A stretch of 64,000 bases of DNA from Pseudomonas sp. B28(2017). GTDB lineage: Bacteria > Pseudomonadota > Gammaproteobacteria > Pseudomonadales > Pseudomonadaceae. Shown here one piece after another: positions 52,586 to 61,254 of the stretch (its first letter is position 1; each line of letters starts with the position of its first letter). A program made the translations under genes and the position numbers. The stretch is from assembly GCF_002113025.1 (NCBI RefSeq), contig NZ_NEJH01000007.1, positions 124,001-188,000 on the forward strand, given 5' to 3'. Below the pieces are notes generated by a model. The model saw only the letters and a list, made by a program, of their open reading frames with translations, was not told the origin of the DNA and did no database searches.

Positions 52586-53068
52586 TCAACTTCTGAATTC
52601 ACTGAACCTGCGCGGCTTTTCCGGCAGGCTCACTGGAAAATTACTTTCAAGCCATTCTAGAAGTGCTCGTCTATCCCTGAATACTCTTTCGCTACTCTGA
52701 CTGATCATGGGGTTAATCCCAGTTGGCAAAGCTTGCCGAACATCCTCTTGTAATGAAATACACCGTTTCCCATGGGCAAAGCAGTAACCCAATTCGAAAG
52801 CTACACCTTCGTCTATATGAGCACCATGAAGCACAGCCAAAATGATATCTGCTTCGGCCATTGCTTGTACATCCGCATCAAAAACCATTCTTGCAGCTAC
52901 ATCTTGAGGAATGCCACCACTTATGAGGTCTCTCATCAGCAGGCCGTCTTCCTGAGGTAAAAAAACATTAAAAATTGGCGACAAGTCATTTTTTAGTGAC
53001 TCGTTGTAAGCTAGCTCCATTTTATTGAAAAGTGGAGCTGCGAGATAAAGGCTCATTTTTCTAGACAT
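52586..53068 (-). CDS. Nucleoside 2-deoxyribosyltransferase-like protein
   Basis: A 160-residue protein of the nucleoside deoxyribosyltransferase fold. MSLYLAAPLFNKMELAYN is the first beta-strand and loop; MAEADIILAVLHGAHIDEGVAFELGYCFAHGKRCI contains the nucleophilic glutamate region (DEGVAFELG) and the GK turn. The family cleaves or exchanges N-glycosidic bonds of deoxynucleosides; relatives in conflict systems hydrolyse nucleotides (DrHyd type). The start overlaps the end of the SIR2 gene by 8 bases (ATGTCTAG), so translation is coupled. AT-rich. Confidence 0.83.
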   Translation of the reverse strand: MSRKMSLYLAAPLFNKMELAYNESLKNDLSPIFNVFLPQEDGLLMRDLISGGIPQDVAARMVFDADVQAMAEADIILAVLHGAHIDEGVAFELGYCFAHGKRCISLQEDVRQALPTGINPMISQSSERVFRDRRALLEWLESNFPVSLPEKPRRFSEFRS

Positions 53069-54698
53069 TGGCGATACTCCTCATTTCAGTATCTAGATCG
53101 GCTGGGGAATATACAGGCGAAAAAATAATCCGCGCCACATCTCGGATTACATCCACTTCCCTTCTACTGGTTGAGTGAATTATTTTTGGCATCAAGGGCT
53201 TATAGAGTTCTAAGCTCTTACTTTGGAGCTTCTCAATCTTTTCCGGAGGCCAACTAGTTTCTTTTCTCTTGGTAATCAACCTCGACCAGATTTCGACTGG
53301 CTCGCCCACCATATGAATGATTTCTCCACTTTCAATAAGTTTTGATGATTTTCCAGGTCTGATGCCCTGATTAAGCATCGAGCGAGCCCGTTCTTCTTCA
53401 GTTACGTCAACGACAAATGTGAGCGGATCTATTGGGGATCTGTCGACGAGAAAGAGGCCAATTTTTTTGTCTACCAAATAGTCGTTCTTTTTTCCAAACT
53501 GTTGGTTTGTCCAAGAGTCGATGGTCATCGTTTTGTGAGTCGATAAATCTTCAGGAGAATTCGCCATCTCGGAAGGACGCTCGTCAAACCACTCATCGAG
53601 TGTTGTCAAATTCCCAAATTGACTCAAAACAGTAGACTTTCCAATCCCTATGGAACCTACCATATAGTAACAATATTTGGTCGGAAGTCCGAGGATATCA
53701 GACTCACGTAAAAACTCATCATCGGGGATAGTTATTGCCAACAGAAACTCTCTAATGTCAGAGCTTTTAAAAAATAACGTTATCAAATTATAATTATTAA
53801 AATTGGCCTCAAAAACAGCCGCCCTTGACTGAGCGTCTAGAATTTCATCATTGCCCATGAACCTGATAAAATAATTATAATTACCAGGGCTTATATTGGC
53901 TGCTTTGCGCAGCAAATGCAATAAAGTGGAATCGGTAAGCGAGTGCCCTAGTAAAATACTGGTTTTTTTTGTTAATACATGAAGAAGTGTTGATAGTCCG
54001 CCACCTATTCCGTCCAGCAATTGATCTGCGAACGCACCATCTGAAAAAATAAGATTTTCACTTTGAAATTTTTTCTTATCAAAAGGCAAAAAACCGTTCG
54101 GATGATAAATGACACATTTATCTTTAGTAAACTGAGCATGATGAGACCACACGGTCTGATAAGGACGCTCATGCTTTGTCGGATTTAAATCAGCACGTGA
54201 CAATCCGAACTCTATATAGTCATCGAAGTTGTAATTAACGGTCAGCTCTGACTGCTTGATAAAATTTATCATCTCTTCAAAATACGGATGATTATCTATC
54301 GTAGTGCGGCGGTCTTCCTCCTTCGTTTCACTATATAGAGCCTCATGAATCAACTCACGCCAATCTGATAAAATTTTTCTTTCAACAAGGTTGGCATTCG
54401 CGTACAGACCACCCTCTAATATTTCGGATTTTTTATACGAGTGAAATATTTCGAAAAGAACTAAAGCAGCTTTGCCTGGCGCACCTGAGACCAACAAAGA
54501 CTCGGGCGCTTTTAACTGCATAGCTTGCTTAATTTTTTCAATTAAGCGCTCCCATAACGGGAGCTTTAGATCCCAACTTATTCCAGCACCCAATACCAGA
54601 CTTGCTTTGTTTTTAAGCAGCTGCACTCGAAGTTGACAGATATACTTCCAAGCTGATATGACTTCGCCAGACTGAAATTTTGATTCCGCAGAGGCCAT
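53061..54698 (-). CDS. SIR2-domain protein fused to a nucleoside-kinase-like P-loop domain
   Basis: A 545-residue protein. Residues 30-325 are a SIR2-like fold: LVLGAGIS (34-41), TVNYNFDDYIE (153-163, the NxD region), IYHPNG with candidate catalytic His199, and ILLGHSLTD (248-256). Residues 340-545 carry Walker A GSIGIGKST (348-356), a DRS motif (419-421, LVDRSPIDPLTF) and a basic lid-like segment (RLITKRKET), as in deoxynucleoside or thymidylate kinases. SIR2 NADase effectors are known in anti-phage defence. Immediately followed by the deoxyribosyltransferase-like gene. AT-rich, clearly acquired. Confidence 0.8.
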   Translation of the reverse strand: MASAESKFQSGEVISAWKYICQLRVQLLKNKASLVLGAGISWDLKLPLWERLIEKIKQAMQLKAPESLLVSGAPGKAALVLFEIFHSYKKSEILEGGLYANANLVERKILSDWRELIHEALYSETKEEDRRTTIDNHPYFEEMINFIKQSELTVNYNFDDYIEFGLSRADLNPTKHERPYQTVWSHHAQFTKDKCVIYHPNGFLPFDKKKFQSENLIFSDGAFADQLLDGIGGGLSTLLHVLTKKTSILLGHSLTDSTLLHLLRKAANISPGNYNYFIRFMGNDEILDAQSRAAVFEANFNNYNLITLFFKSSDIREFLLAITIPDDEFLRESDILGLPTKYCYYMVGSIGIGKSTVLSQFGNLTTLDEWFDERPSEMANSPEDLSTHKTMTIDSWTNQQFGKKNDYLVDKKIGLFLVDRSPIDPLTFVVDVTEEERARSMLNQGIRPGKSSKLIESGEIIHMVGEPVEIWSRLITKRKETSWPPEKIEKLQSKSLELYKPLMPKIIHSTSRREVDVIRDVARIIFSPVYSPADLDTEMRSIANV

Positions 54699-55054
54699 TG
54701 GTCTTATCCCTAGTTGGTGAATAATGCGTAACTTAATCTTAATGGTGCTGTATTTGACATAGTCAGTTCTTTACAAGTGGCCTTGCCATCCTAAATATCG
54801 ATGCCGCAAGTATATTCGATACTTCAAACATTACGACAGCTCATCTGATGTTTCTCGTCCTTGCGGCCATCGCCTGCCAGAAGATGAAGCGTATCTCAAG
54901 GTTGCGGTGAGTGCGGTAGATCTACGTAGTACCGTCAAGCATTATGGTTGCTGAATCGTTTGCAGAGGCTCCGTAAGGTATGCCTCCTACCGGCATGACA
55001 AACCAACTGTGAATGAGTCGCCCCTGATTTCGTACACGCGGAATGACCGCTTTT
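54699..55054. other. Upstream region of the SIR2 operon
   Basis: AT-rich near 54700-54800, where the promoter of the SIR2 operon must lie, then GC-richer DNA with no recognisable gene. Confidence 0.4.
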
Positions 55055-55240
55055 GGCCGATTCTGTTGAAAAAGTCGGTTCTTCCAGACTGCCCGCATAC
55101 TGACCGCTGAAAACGCCTTTTTTGCGCGCCGCTACGCGAAATCTGCCCCCGGAATCCTCTGCTCAAAGTAAAGATTTCAATCTCAAGCGCGTACTTTTCT
55201 GTCGTGGAAACCATGGCCGACTTTTTCAACAGAATCGGCC
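55055..55240. mobile_element. MITE, copy 2 (extended 24-bp inverted repeats)
   Basis: Core 55061-55234 is 174 bp, the same length as copy 1, with the same 18-bp inverted ends. Here the ends extend outward by GGCCGA/TCGGCC to 24 bp. The interior is clearly related to copy 1 (shared blocks AAAACGCC, GCTACG and CGCGTACTTTTCTG) but diverged. Noncoding. Confidence 0.85.
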
Positions 55241-55327
55241 GATTTCTGTCTGTCACCACCATCAGCTTTGGTTCGTGTGATCGGCTCCCGATAGACGCGC
55301 TCCAGAGCGCCAAGGCCAACTTGGTGA

Positions 55328-55681
55328 TCAGAACAAATAGGTACCTGCTGGGAGCGGGTGCCAGCCACCTTTGCTCAGCCGCTTCTCCACTAGAGCCTTG
55401 TACTCCTGCGGCTCAGGCGCGTCCTTGCGCTTATGACGGCGCTGATTGCACCGCTGGCAGGCGGCAGCAATATTGGACTGGGTATCTCTTCCGCCATCCT
55501 GCCTGGCGACTAGATGCTCGGCTGTGCACTGGAAGTGCCTAGCCTGCCGAAGGGAAAGGCCATGGCGGCGGGCGAAGGCCTCAGGAGTATCGCGCCACAT
55601 CTGGAAGCCGCAGTAATAGCAGCGGCCACGTTGGCGATCGAACGCAGCGAAACGATATTTGATAACAGATTTATGGGCCAT
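55328..55681 (-). CDS. HNH endonuclease
   Basis: A 117-residue nuclease. CYYCG and CQRCN are the two zinc-binding pairs, and EHLVARQDGGRDTQSNIAAAC is the HNH beta-beta-alpha-metal motif (His in EHL, Asn in SNIAAAC). ATG 55681 follows AGGAGG. HNH proteins of this size occur in phages and islands, as nicking or packaging nucleases or defence effectors. Its role in the island is unclear. Confidence 0.87.
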   Translation of the reverse strand: MAHKSVIKYRFAAFDRQRGRCYYCGFQMWRDTPEAFARRHGLSLRQARHFQCTAEHLVARQDGGRDTQSNIAAACQRCNQRRHKRKDAPEPQEYKALVEKRLSKGGWHPLPAGTYLF

Positions 55682-55910
55682 GGCGGCCTCCTGTATGAAA
55701 ATGGAGGTCCGCTGCACCTAATAAGGCAAAAAACGGTACCAGTCGAGTCACTCGAACCGGCCCAACATCGCCCCTTAAGGGAACGACAAGAGCAAATCTA
55801 TGCCAAAACAAAAGCAGTGATCAAGTAGTCTGGAGGCAACCTGAACTGGTCAAGCATTCCCGGACACCCATGCAGGCGAAATCATCACCAATCAACTGCG
55901 TAAAGAATAA

Positions 55911-55931
55911 AGCCCGGTAGTTATCCGGGCT
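55911..55931 (-). terminator. Terminator of the primase operon
   Basis: AGCCCGG-TAGTTAT-CCGGGCT, followed on the minus strand by TTATTCTTT. Lies just past the TubC-like gene. Confidence 0.8.
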
Positions 55932-55936
55932 CCGCG

Positions 55937-56227
55937 TTACTCGACCTTCGCGTCAGGCCATCGGCTTCGGGCTTCAACCAAAGCTTCGGTATGAGTCATC
56001 GGCTCGCCGATCATTGTGTAGGGATTGTACCCTGCCACGAACACTGCCCAGTGACTACGACGGGCCTCACCATCGTTGGCCGCAACTTCGGCCATCAGCT
56101 CCAAACGGTGCAATTTGATGTAGCGGCGCAGCTCCTGTGTCAGCCTGCTAGATGGTGAGACGCTTAAGCGGTTGCCCACCACCTTGGCACTGAACCCGCG
56201 ATCAAGGAGATAGTCGATAACTTTCAT
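55937..56227 (-). CDS. TubC docking-domain-like small protein
   Basis: A 96-residue protein. MKVIDYLLDRGFSAKVVGNRLSVSPSSRLTQELRRYIKLHRLELMAEV is the pattern of the TubC N-terminal docking-domain family, here as a stand-alone protein often found next to island primases. The C-terminal part (WAVFVAGYNPYTMIGEPMTHTEALVEARSRWPDAKVE) is a second small domain. The start codon overlaps the primase stop by one base (56227). Function unknown; possibly protein-protein contact with the primase. Confidence 0.8.
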   Translation of the reverse strand: MKVIDYLLDRGFSAKVVGNRLSVSPSSRLTQELRRYIKLHRLELMAEVAANDGEARRSHWAVFVAGYNPYTMIGEPMTHTEALVEARSRWPDAKVE

Positions 56228-58701
56228 CAGAAGGCCTCCGCGTCGGATTCATCGAAGGCCATGTCCGGCGAAGTACTGGTGGTGTCGGGGGATAGTTGCC
56301 GACTCGAAGTCCTGCAAGTCCCAATGTCCTGCTCGGGGTGATCGTCTGGCAGGACATCAGGACTTGCAGGACATTGTTTCGATAACTTTCTCCCGATGCC
56401 CCACTTCACCGTCCCCCCTGATTTACCCAAGGGCTTGCACTCGATGCCTATCTGCCGAAGAGCGGGAGCGGCACGTCGCAGGGCGTCCCCTAGCCCCTTC
56501 GCGGAACGCGGCCACGAATCGCAGCCGGTTGGACGGTACTGCTCCAGGATAAGCAGAATCTCTTTTACTGATGCGGTCACTCCTTGCGGACGCGCCTCGA
56601 CCAGTTCCACTACGGCGGCAGCTACCGGGCTAGCGTCAATGGTGCGAGCCAGACTTTCCTGCCGACTGACGTTGAACTCGCACAGGAAATCCTCAGGCGC
56701 ATGTCCTGCTGCGGCGGCGACAGCCATACCCAGGCGAGCGAATTCAACCAGTCGCGGACGCTCGTCGGCGGGGATGTGCATCTGCGGCATTAACTCCAAC
56801 GCCTTGGCGAAAATATTCAGCAGCGCCCCCAGCACACACGGACGCTCGGCTTCGTACTCGCGCCAAAGGTCTGTCACTTCCAGCCGCTCGCTGATAACCG
56901 GCGTCTCGATAGTGATCGTTCTGTCCACTAGATCTTGCGCCGTGACTGCCGCAGATATGCCATTCAGCACGACGGGGCGCTTCACGCTGATAACACTTTC
57001 GTCGGCATCCGAGTACAGCTTGCGCTTGGCAAAGCCGCCTCCGGTTGCCAATACGCACATGGCATCCTGAGTTGCTGCGGGCAAGTGCGAGACGTTCTCC
57101 AGGCTCACTACCGCACACACCCCAGCAGAAACGAATAGGTCCTCCGACGACTTCGGTGCACTGCGCAATGGGCAGGAATTCGGATCAATGAGCTGGCGCA
57201 GTGCTGATTGTGTCGTGCTCTTCGCACTGCCCTGCTCGCCCAGCAGCTCCAGCACTGGATAAGGCGTATCAGGACGCAGGCATTCGATCAGCCAAGCCAG
57301 GGCCAGCAGACGAGAGCCGCGCGGGATGTTCGCCACGTGCCAAAGTTGCTCGATCGATCCACCTGGAACGGGAGCCGAAATCGGCTGCATGGATTCAGGT
57401 CGCACGAACATGGCCTCGGGTGACTCGACGATCTCCCAGTTACCCGGCCGGATGCGAACCGCTCGACTACTGCCTGGTCCAGCCAGGTCGAGAAAGTAAT
57501 CACCAGCGGCACCGGCAGTGCGCAGGTGTACCTCCTGACAGTCTCCATGGAATCGGCCGAGGCCGGCCAAGGTGCCCAGCGCCTCGCGGACCGATTGATC
57601 TCGGGGTGCCTTGCCGCTGTCGGAGTAAAAGCCGGCGACCAGTGCATCTCGGAACTGGCGCGCGGCCAGATTACGCACTTCGCCCGTCGTGCGATCCCGG
57701 GCGAAGACGTCCTTGTTTTGATCGTGGAACAGCTCGAAGCGTTGCTCCACGAACTTGACCAATTGAGACGCCTGGCTCTGTTTTTCCTCAGCATCATCAC
57801 CAGGCTCGAAGTGTTCCTCGACTGGCTGCTGATCGTCGCCTTCGAACTGGTGATTGTCGGGAGCGTCCACCATTTGCAAGAGTTGCTCGACCGTGCCGCC
57901 CGCGTCCAGCCAGTCGGATACGTCGCCCTTCGGCAGCAGCCCTGAAAGGCGGAGCACGCGAACTTCGGCCTCTACCTGACTCAGCGCCCGACAAACCATG
58001 TCGGCGTGCTGATGTCCCGGCTCGTCGTTGTCCGCAAGAATCACGACCCGACGGCGTGCGAAGGATTCATTGAGCGCATCAGGCCACTTGCCAGCGCCAC
58101 CGGCATTGCAGGTTGCGACCAGTCCCAGCGACTCCAAGCGCAACACGTCTTTCTCGCCCTCCACGACAAACACTGGCGTATCCCAGGGTGCGTCCAGCAA
58201 CTGCGGCAGACGGTACGGAACCTGACGCACGCCCTTCACCGACCACACCCAGCCGCCTTTTCCGTCCGAGCGGCGCTGGCGAAAGTCCTTTGGTTCGTAG
58301 CGGACAACTTGAAACAGAACCTTGCCGTCCTCGTCGGTGTAGTCATAACAAGCCGACATGTGACGGCCGGTCGGTAGGACATCAGGACTTTCAGGACATG
58401 GCGCCGGCTGCTTTTCTTTTAAGCCGTTCTGCTCAACCCAACCCATTTGCTCGGCCCGACTTGTGATACCGGTTTTCCAGGCAATCAAATCCAATACGCC
58501 GCCACCGCTTCCGTCTTCGTGCGAGTGCCATACCCCCTTTTCCAGATCGACGGATAAAGAGCCATGCGCTCCAAACCGAAGCTCGCTCGGCTTGCTCATT
58601 GCGGCATTTGGTTCGCCAAGAAGGTACCGGGCTACTGGCCCAATCATGGATTTCAGCCAAGCCGATCCCGCCGGCGCATGGGCGCCGTTTTGACTTTTCA
58701 T
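56227..58701 (-). CDS. Toprim primase-helicase of an integrative element
   Basis: An 824-residue replication protein. The N-terminal part (LRFGAHGSLSVDLEKGVWHSHEDGSGGGVLDLI) resembles a primase entry domain. Toprim motifs are VFVVEGEKDVLRLESLG (about 175-190) and VVILADNDEPG. The C-terminal ATPase has LLGEQGSAKSTTQ (Walker A, about 485-497) and SLENVSHLP. The final 45 residues are a low-complexity tail (SPDVLPDDHPEQDIGTC...). It likely primes replication of the excised island, as in P4-like satellites. Preceded by a 40-residue coupled frame. Confidence 0.85.
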   Translation of the reverse strand: MKSQNGAHAPAGSAWLKSMIGPVARYLLGEPNAAMSKPSELRFGAHGSLSVDLEKGVWHSHEDGSGGGVLDLIAWKTGITSRAEQMGWVEQNGLKEKQPAPCPESPDVLPTGRHMSACYDYTDEDGKVLFQVVRYEPKDFRQRRSDGKGGWVWSVKGVRQVPYRLPQLLDAPWDTPVFVVEGEKDVLRLESLGLVATCNAGGAGKWPDALNESFARRRVVILADNDEPGHQHADMVCRALSQVEAEVRVLRLSGLLPKGDVSDWLDAGGTVEQLLQMVDAPDNHQFEGDDQQPVEEHFEPGDDAEEKQSQASQLVKFVEQRFELFHDQNKDVFARDRTTGEVRNLAARQFRDALVAGFYSDSGKAPRDQSVREALGTLAGLGRFHGDCQEVHLRTAGAAGDYFLDLAGPGSSRAVRIRPGNWEIVESPEAMFVRPESMQPISAPVPGGSIEQLWHVANIPRGSRLLALAWLIECLRPDTPYPVLELLGEQGSAKSTTQSALRQLIDPNSCPLRSAPKSSEDLFVSAGVCAVVSLENVSHLPAATQDAMCVLATGGGFAKRKLYSDADESVISVKRPVVLNGISAAVTAQDLVDRTITIETPVISERLEVTDLWREYEAERPCVLGALLNIFAKALELMPQMHIPADERPRLVEFARLGMAVAAAAGHAPEDFLCEFNVSRQESLARTIDASPVAAAVVELVEARPQGVTASVKEILLILEQYRPTGCDSWPRSAKGLGDALRRAAPALRQIGIECKPLGKSGGTVKWGIGRKLSKQCPASPDVLPDDHPEQDIGTCRTSSRQLSPDTTSTSPDMAFDESDAEAF

Positions 58702-58704
58702 GGG

Positions 58705-58827
58705 TTACACCCCGCGCTGCTTGGCTTTGCGCCAGGACCAATTAGAAGGAGACGGGAAGGAATCAACGTGCAGGGCGGCCATTACGCGAAGCTTCCAGGA
58801 AGCTGGAAGCGATGATGAATGGCTCAT
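58705..58827 (-). CDS. Possible 40-residue coupled small gene
   Basis: Reads MSHSSSLPASWKLRVMAALH and ends SWRKAKQRGV. Its ATG overlaps the stop of the AlpA gene (ATGA), and its stop is 3 bases before the primase start, so it fills the gap exactly and could couple translation of the three genes. No separate ribosome site is seen. No family known. Confidence 0.45.
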   Translation of the reverse strand: MSHSSSLPASWKLRVMAALHVDSFPSPSNWSWRKAKQRGV

Positions 58828-59045
58828 ACTGCGTCTCTCGCTTCAATCTTGGTCCGTAACCAAGCCTCCACCTCAGCCAAGACGTAATACGCAGCAGCCT
58901 GGCGGGTGTCGCCGTCTTTGATCGGCTTCGGGAAGGTCGGGTCTTTCTTGCGGAGCTTGTCCAAGCCCGAGCGGGATAGGTCCAACCAGCGACACAGCGC
59001 TGGCTGGCGGATTAGAGCTTTTGCGGGAGTCGTTGCAGGGTGCAT
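58824..59045 (-). CDS. AlpA-family regulator/excisionase
   Basis: A 73-residue DNA-binding protein: LIRQPALCRWLDLSRSGLDKLRKKDPTFPKPIKDG is the winged-helix AlpA/MerR-like motif, ending in VEAWLRTKIEARDAV. AlpA-type proteins activate the integrase or act as excisionases in P4-like islands. GGAGG precedes the ATG. First gene of the replication operon. Confidence 0.85.
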   Translation of the reverse strand: MHPATTPAKALIRQPALCRWLDLSRSGLDKLRKKDPTFPKPIKDGDTRQAAAYYVLAEVEAWLRTKIEARDAV

Positions 59046-59118
59046 TTGAGTGCCTCCGTATCGGGTACAGAGCCATTTTTGTTGAACCCCCGATTGCTGT
59101 CGCAGTGCTCAAAAGAGA

Positions 59119-59784
59119 TTAGTTAGAGGCTTTTTTCCCCCTGTTTTTTGCACGTCGGATCAATTTTTCATATTCGACAACGTCCTCGGGCACCTCGACT
59201 CCTGCGGCAACGAGAAGCTCTCGGGCAAGTTCTGCAGCTCTGCGTTTGGTCATCTTCGTTAAGGAAGACTGCCGTAGCTTGTCTGCGGTATCAGCCAGCA
59301 AGGCATCTCGCGGAAACTTCGGCTTCACGCCCCGAATAGTTGGTGCGGCCTCCAACTTCTGCTGGGCAATATCCAACACATCGGACACCACGGTGGCCTT
59401 CTCCTCAAGGTCAGAAAGCAAGCCACCGCTGAAAAAGCACCCATAGCTACGCCAACTGGCCTCGTTGATGAGACCCTCGACGAAAGGAGAGAAATTGCTT
59501 AGCCGCTGTTGCACTTCACGAAGAATCAGGTGCGCCTGCTGTATTTCGCGAATTTCTTCGTGGCGCGCGGGTCCTTTTTCCGTTTCGCGGGTGACCGCGC
59601 TGTAGGACCCAAACCTTTCCTTGAACCATTCCTGAAAATCGCCGTCGTGATGTTCGGCCAAGTCAGCGATAATTGCCTGCGCAGCATCAGACAGGCTTTC
59701 ATCGACCAACTCACCGGTACCCCACTCGAGTTGATTGTCGAATACTGGAAGTGCCCTTGATCGCTTGCCCCTTTTTATTGCCAT
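59119..59784 (-). CDS. Hypothetical island protein
   Basis: A 221-residue soluble protein. It is helical and charged (EIREIQQAHLILREVQQRLSNFSPFVEGLINEASWRSYGCFFSGGLLSDLEEKATVVSDVLDIAQQKLE) with a basic C-terminus (KLIRRAKNRGKKASN). The start overlaps the end of the integrase gene by 10 bases, so they are cotranscribed. No family recognised. Confidence 0.65.
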   Translation of the reverse strand: MAIKRGKRSRALPVFDNQLEWGTGELVDESLSDAAQAIIADLAEHHDGDFQEWFKERFGSYSAVTRETEKGPARHEEIREIQQAHLILREVQQRLSNFSPFVEGLINEASWRSYGCFFSGGLLSDLEEKATVVSDVLDIAQQKLEAAPTIRGVKPKFPRDALLADTADKLRQSSLTKMTKRRAAELARELLVAAGVEVPEDVVEYEKLIRRAKNRGKKASN

Positions 59785-61094
59785 GCTTGTAGCCCCCTCT
59801 CCACGCTCACCACATCAGTGTTCCGGTGTGCAAAATCATAGGGCGTGATGTGCTTTTCCCGGTTGGCGTCCAGGTAGTCAGCCCACCACGTCATCATCAG
59901 CCGACGCTCTTCCAGGTGCTCAGCCTTGTGGATATAGGCCGCGCGCACGCCGTTGCGCTCTTGGTGGCTCATTTGCCGTTCAACCGCGTCACGCGACCAT
60001 AGGCCGGACTCGACCAACGCGGAACAGGCCATAGTGCGGAAACCGTGCCCGCAAACCTCTATCTTGGTGTCGTACCCCATACGGCGCAGTGACTTGTTTA
60101 CGGTGTTCTCCGACATTGGCCGCCAGTGGTAGTGATCGCCCGGCAACACCAGCTCAAAACGCCCGCTAAGCCGGCGTATCTGCTCTAGTACTTCAAGCGT
60201 CTGGCGTGACAACGGGACAAGGTGCGGCGTCCCCATCTTTGCGCCTCGGTGCGACCTCTTGACGCCCTCGATTGGTGCCCGTTCGCCGGGAATCGTCCAC
60301 ATGCTCCGGGTAAAATCGAACTCAGACCAGCGAGCAAAGCGCAGTTCACTAGAACGAATGAACACCAGTAAAGCGAGGCTTACAGCAAGACAGGTAAGCG
60401 GTCGTCCGGTGTCAGCCTCACAGCGTTGCAACAACTCCGGCAACCGCTCAAGGGGCAAAGCCGGACGGTGTTTGGTCTTGCGGGTTGCAGTCGCCCCCAC
60501 CAGATCAAGCGCGGGGTTGTATTCGATCCGATTGTGCTGAACGGCGATCCGCATGATTCCAGCGATGCGCTGGCGCAGTCGCCCAACCAAATCAAGCGCG
60601 CCGCGCTTCTCTACCTCCTTCAGACAGGCCAGGAGGTCGCGGGTTTTCAGGTCGGATACGGGGCGTTTGCCCAGCATGGGGAAAAGATCGACCTCAATCT
60701 CTTTCAGCACCCTGACCGCGTGATCCTTCGACCATTTGCCGGCCATGCTGGCGTGCCATTCCCGAGCCACCGCTTCAAAGGTGTGCCCCGCCTCACTGGC
60801 CGCCTCGATCTTTGCTTGCTTAGCGCTCTCGATGGGGTCTTGGTCATGCGCCAGCAATTCGAGTGCATCGGCTCGACGTGCGCGGGCGGCTTTCAGAGTG
60901 AGAGCCGGGTAGTTGCCGAACGTAGCCAGACCAGGCTTACCGCTTGGCTTTTTATACTTGAAGCGCCAGACCTTGGTGCCGGTAGCCTTTACAAGCAAAA
61001 AAAGCCCATGCCCGTCGAACAGGGTGTAGTCCTTTGCGCGGGGTTTGGCGGCCTCGCATTTGGGGTCTGTAAGGGGGGTTACGGTGCGCGCCAT
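59775..61094 (-). CDS. Tyrosine recombinase (P4-type integrase)
   Basis: A 439-residue integrase. The N-terminus (LTDPKCEAAKPRAKDYTLFDGHGLFLLVKATGTKVWRFKYK) is the arm-binding domain of P4-type integrases. Catalytic residues are Arg252 (SSELRFARW), His350/Arg353 (CGHGFRTMA), His377 and Tyr387 (GVRAAYIHK). It lies 161 bases from the 3' end of tRNA-Leu, its likely target. An inverted GTATACC motif overlaps the start region, which may allow autoregulation. Intact. Confidence 0.93.
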   Translation of the reverse strand: MARTVTPLTDPKCEAAKPRAKDYTLFDGHGLFLLVKATGTKVWRFKYKKPSGKPGLATFGNYPALTLKAARARRADALELLAHDQDPIESAKQAKIEAASEAGHTFEAVAREWHASMAGKWSKDHAVRVLKEIEVDLFPMLGKRPVSDLKTRDLLACLKEVEKRGALDLVGRLRQRIAGIMRIAVQHNRIEYNPALDLVGATATRKTKHRPALPLERLPELLQRCEADTGRPLTCLAVSLALLVFIRSSELRFARWSEFDFTRSMWTIPGERAPIEGVKRSHRGAKMGTPHLVPLSRQTLEVLEQIRRLSGRFELVLPGDHYHWRPMSENTVNKSLRRMGYDTKIEVCGHGFRTMACSALVESGLWSRDAVERQMSHQERNGVRAAYIHKAEHLEERRLMMTWWADYLDANREKHITPYDFAHRNTDVVSVERGLQAWQ

Positions 61095-61122
61095 AGGTAT
61101 ACGCCTCGATATCGAACCGATA

Positions 61123-61144
61123 TATACCTAAACGTATACCTAAA
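61123..61144. repeat. 22-bp repeat upstream of the integrase
   Basis: Identical to 40493-40514: two direct GTATACCTAAA-like units. A third, inverted unit (AGGTATACG) is at 61095-61103 by the start codon. Probable integrase arm or regulator binding sites. Confidence 0.65.
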
Positions 61145-61188
61145 TCGTGGGGCTGTACAGGAACATACGGGGATATTCAGACACAAAA

Positions 61189-61210
61189 AAACCGGCTATA
61201 AGGCCGGTTT
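61189..61210. terminator. Terminator between tRNA-Leu and the integrase
   Basis: AAACCGGC-TATAAG-GCCGGTTT, with an A-run on one side giving a U-run on the minus strand. Ends tRNA-Leu transcription. Confidence 0.85.
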
Positions 61211-61254
61211 CTCTAGACTTCAGGTGTTTACAGGAACATCTGAAATCATACTAT

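Noticed and set aside
55055..55240. Complete insertion sequence
   Set aside because: Only 186 bp and noncoding; classified as a MITE instead.
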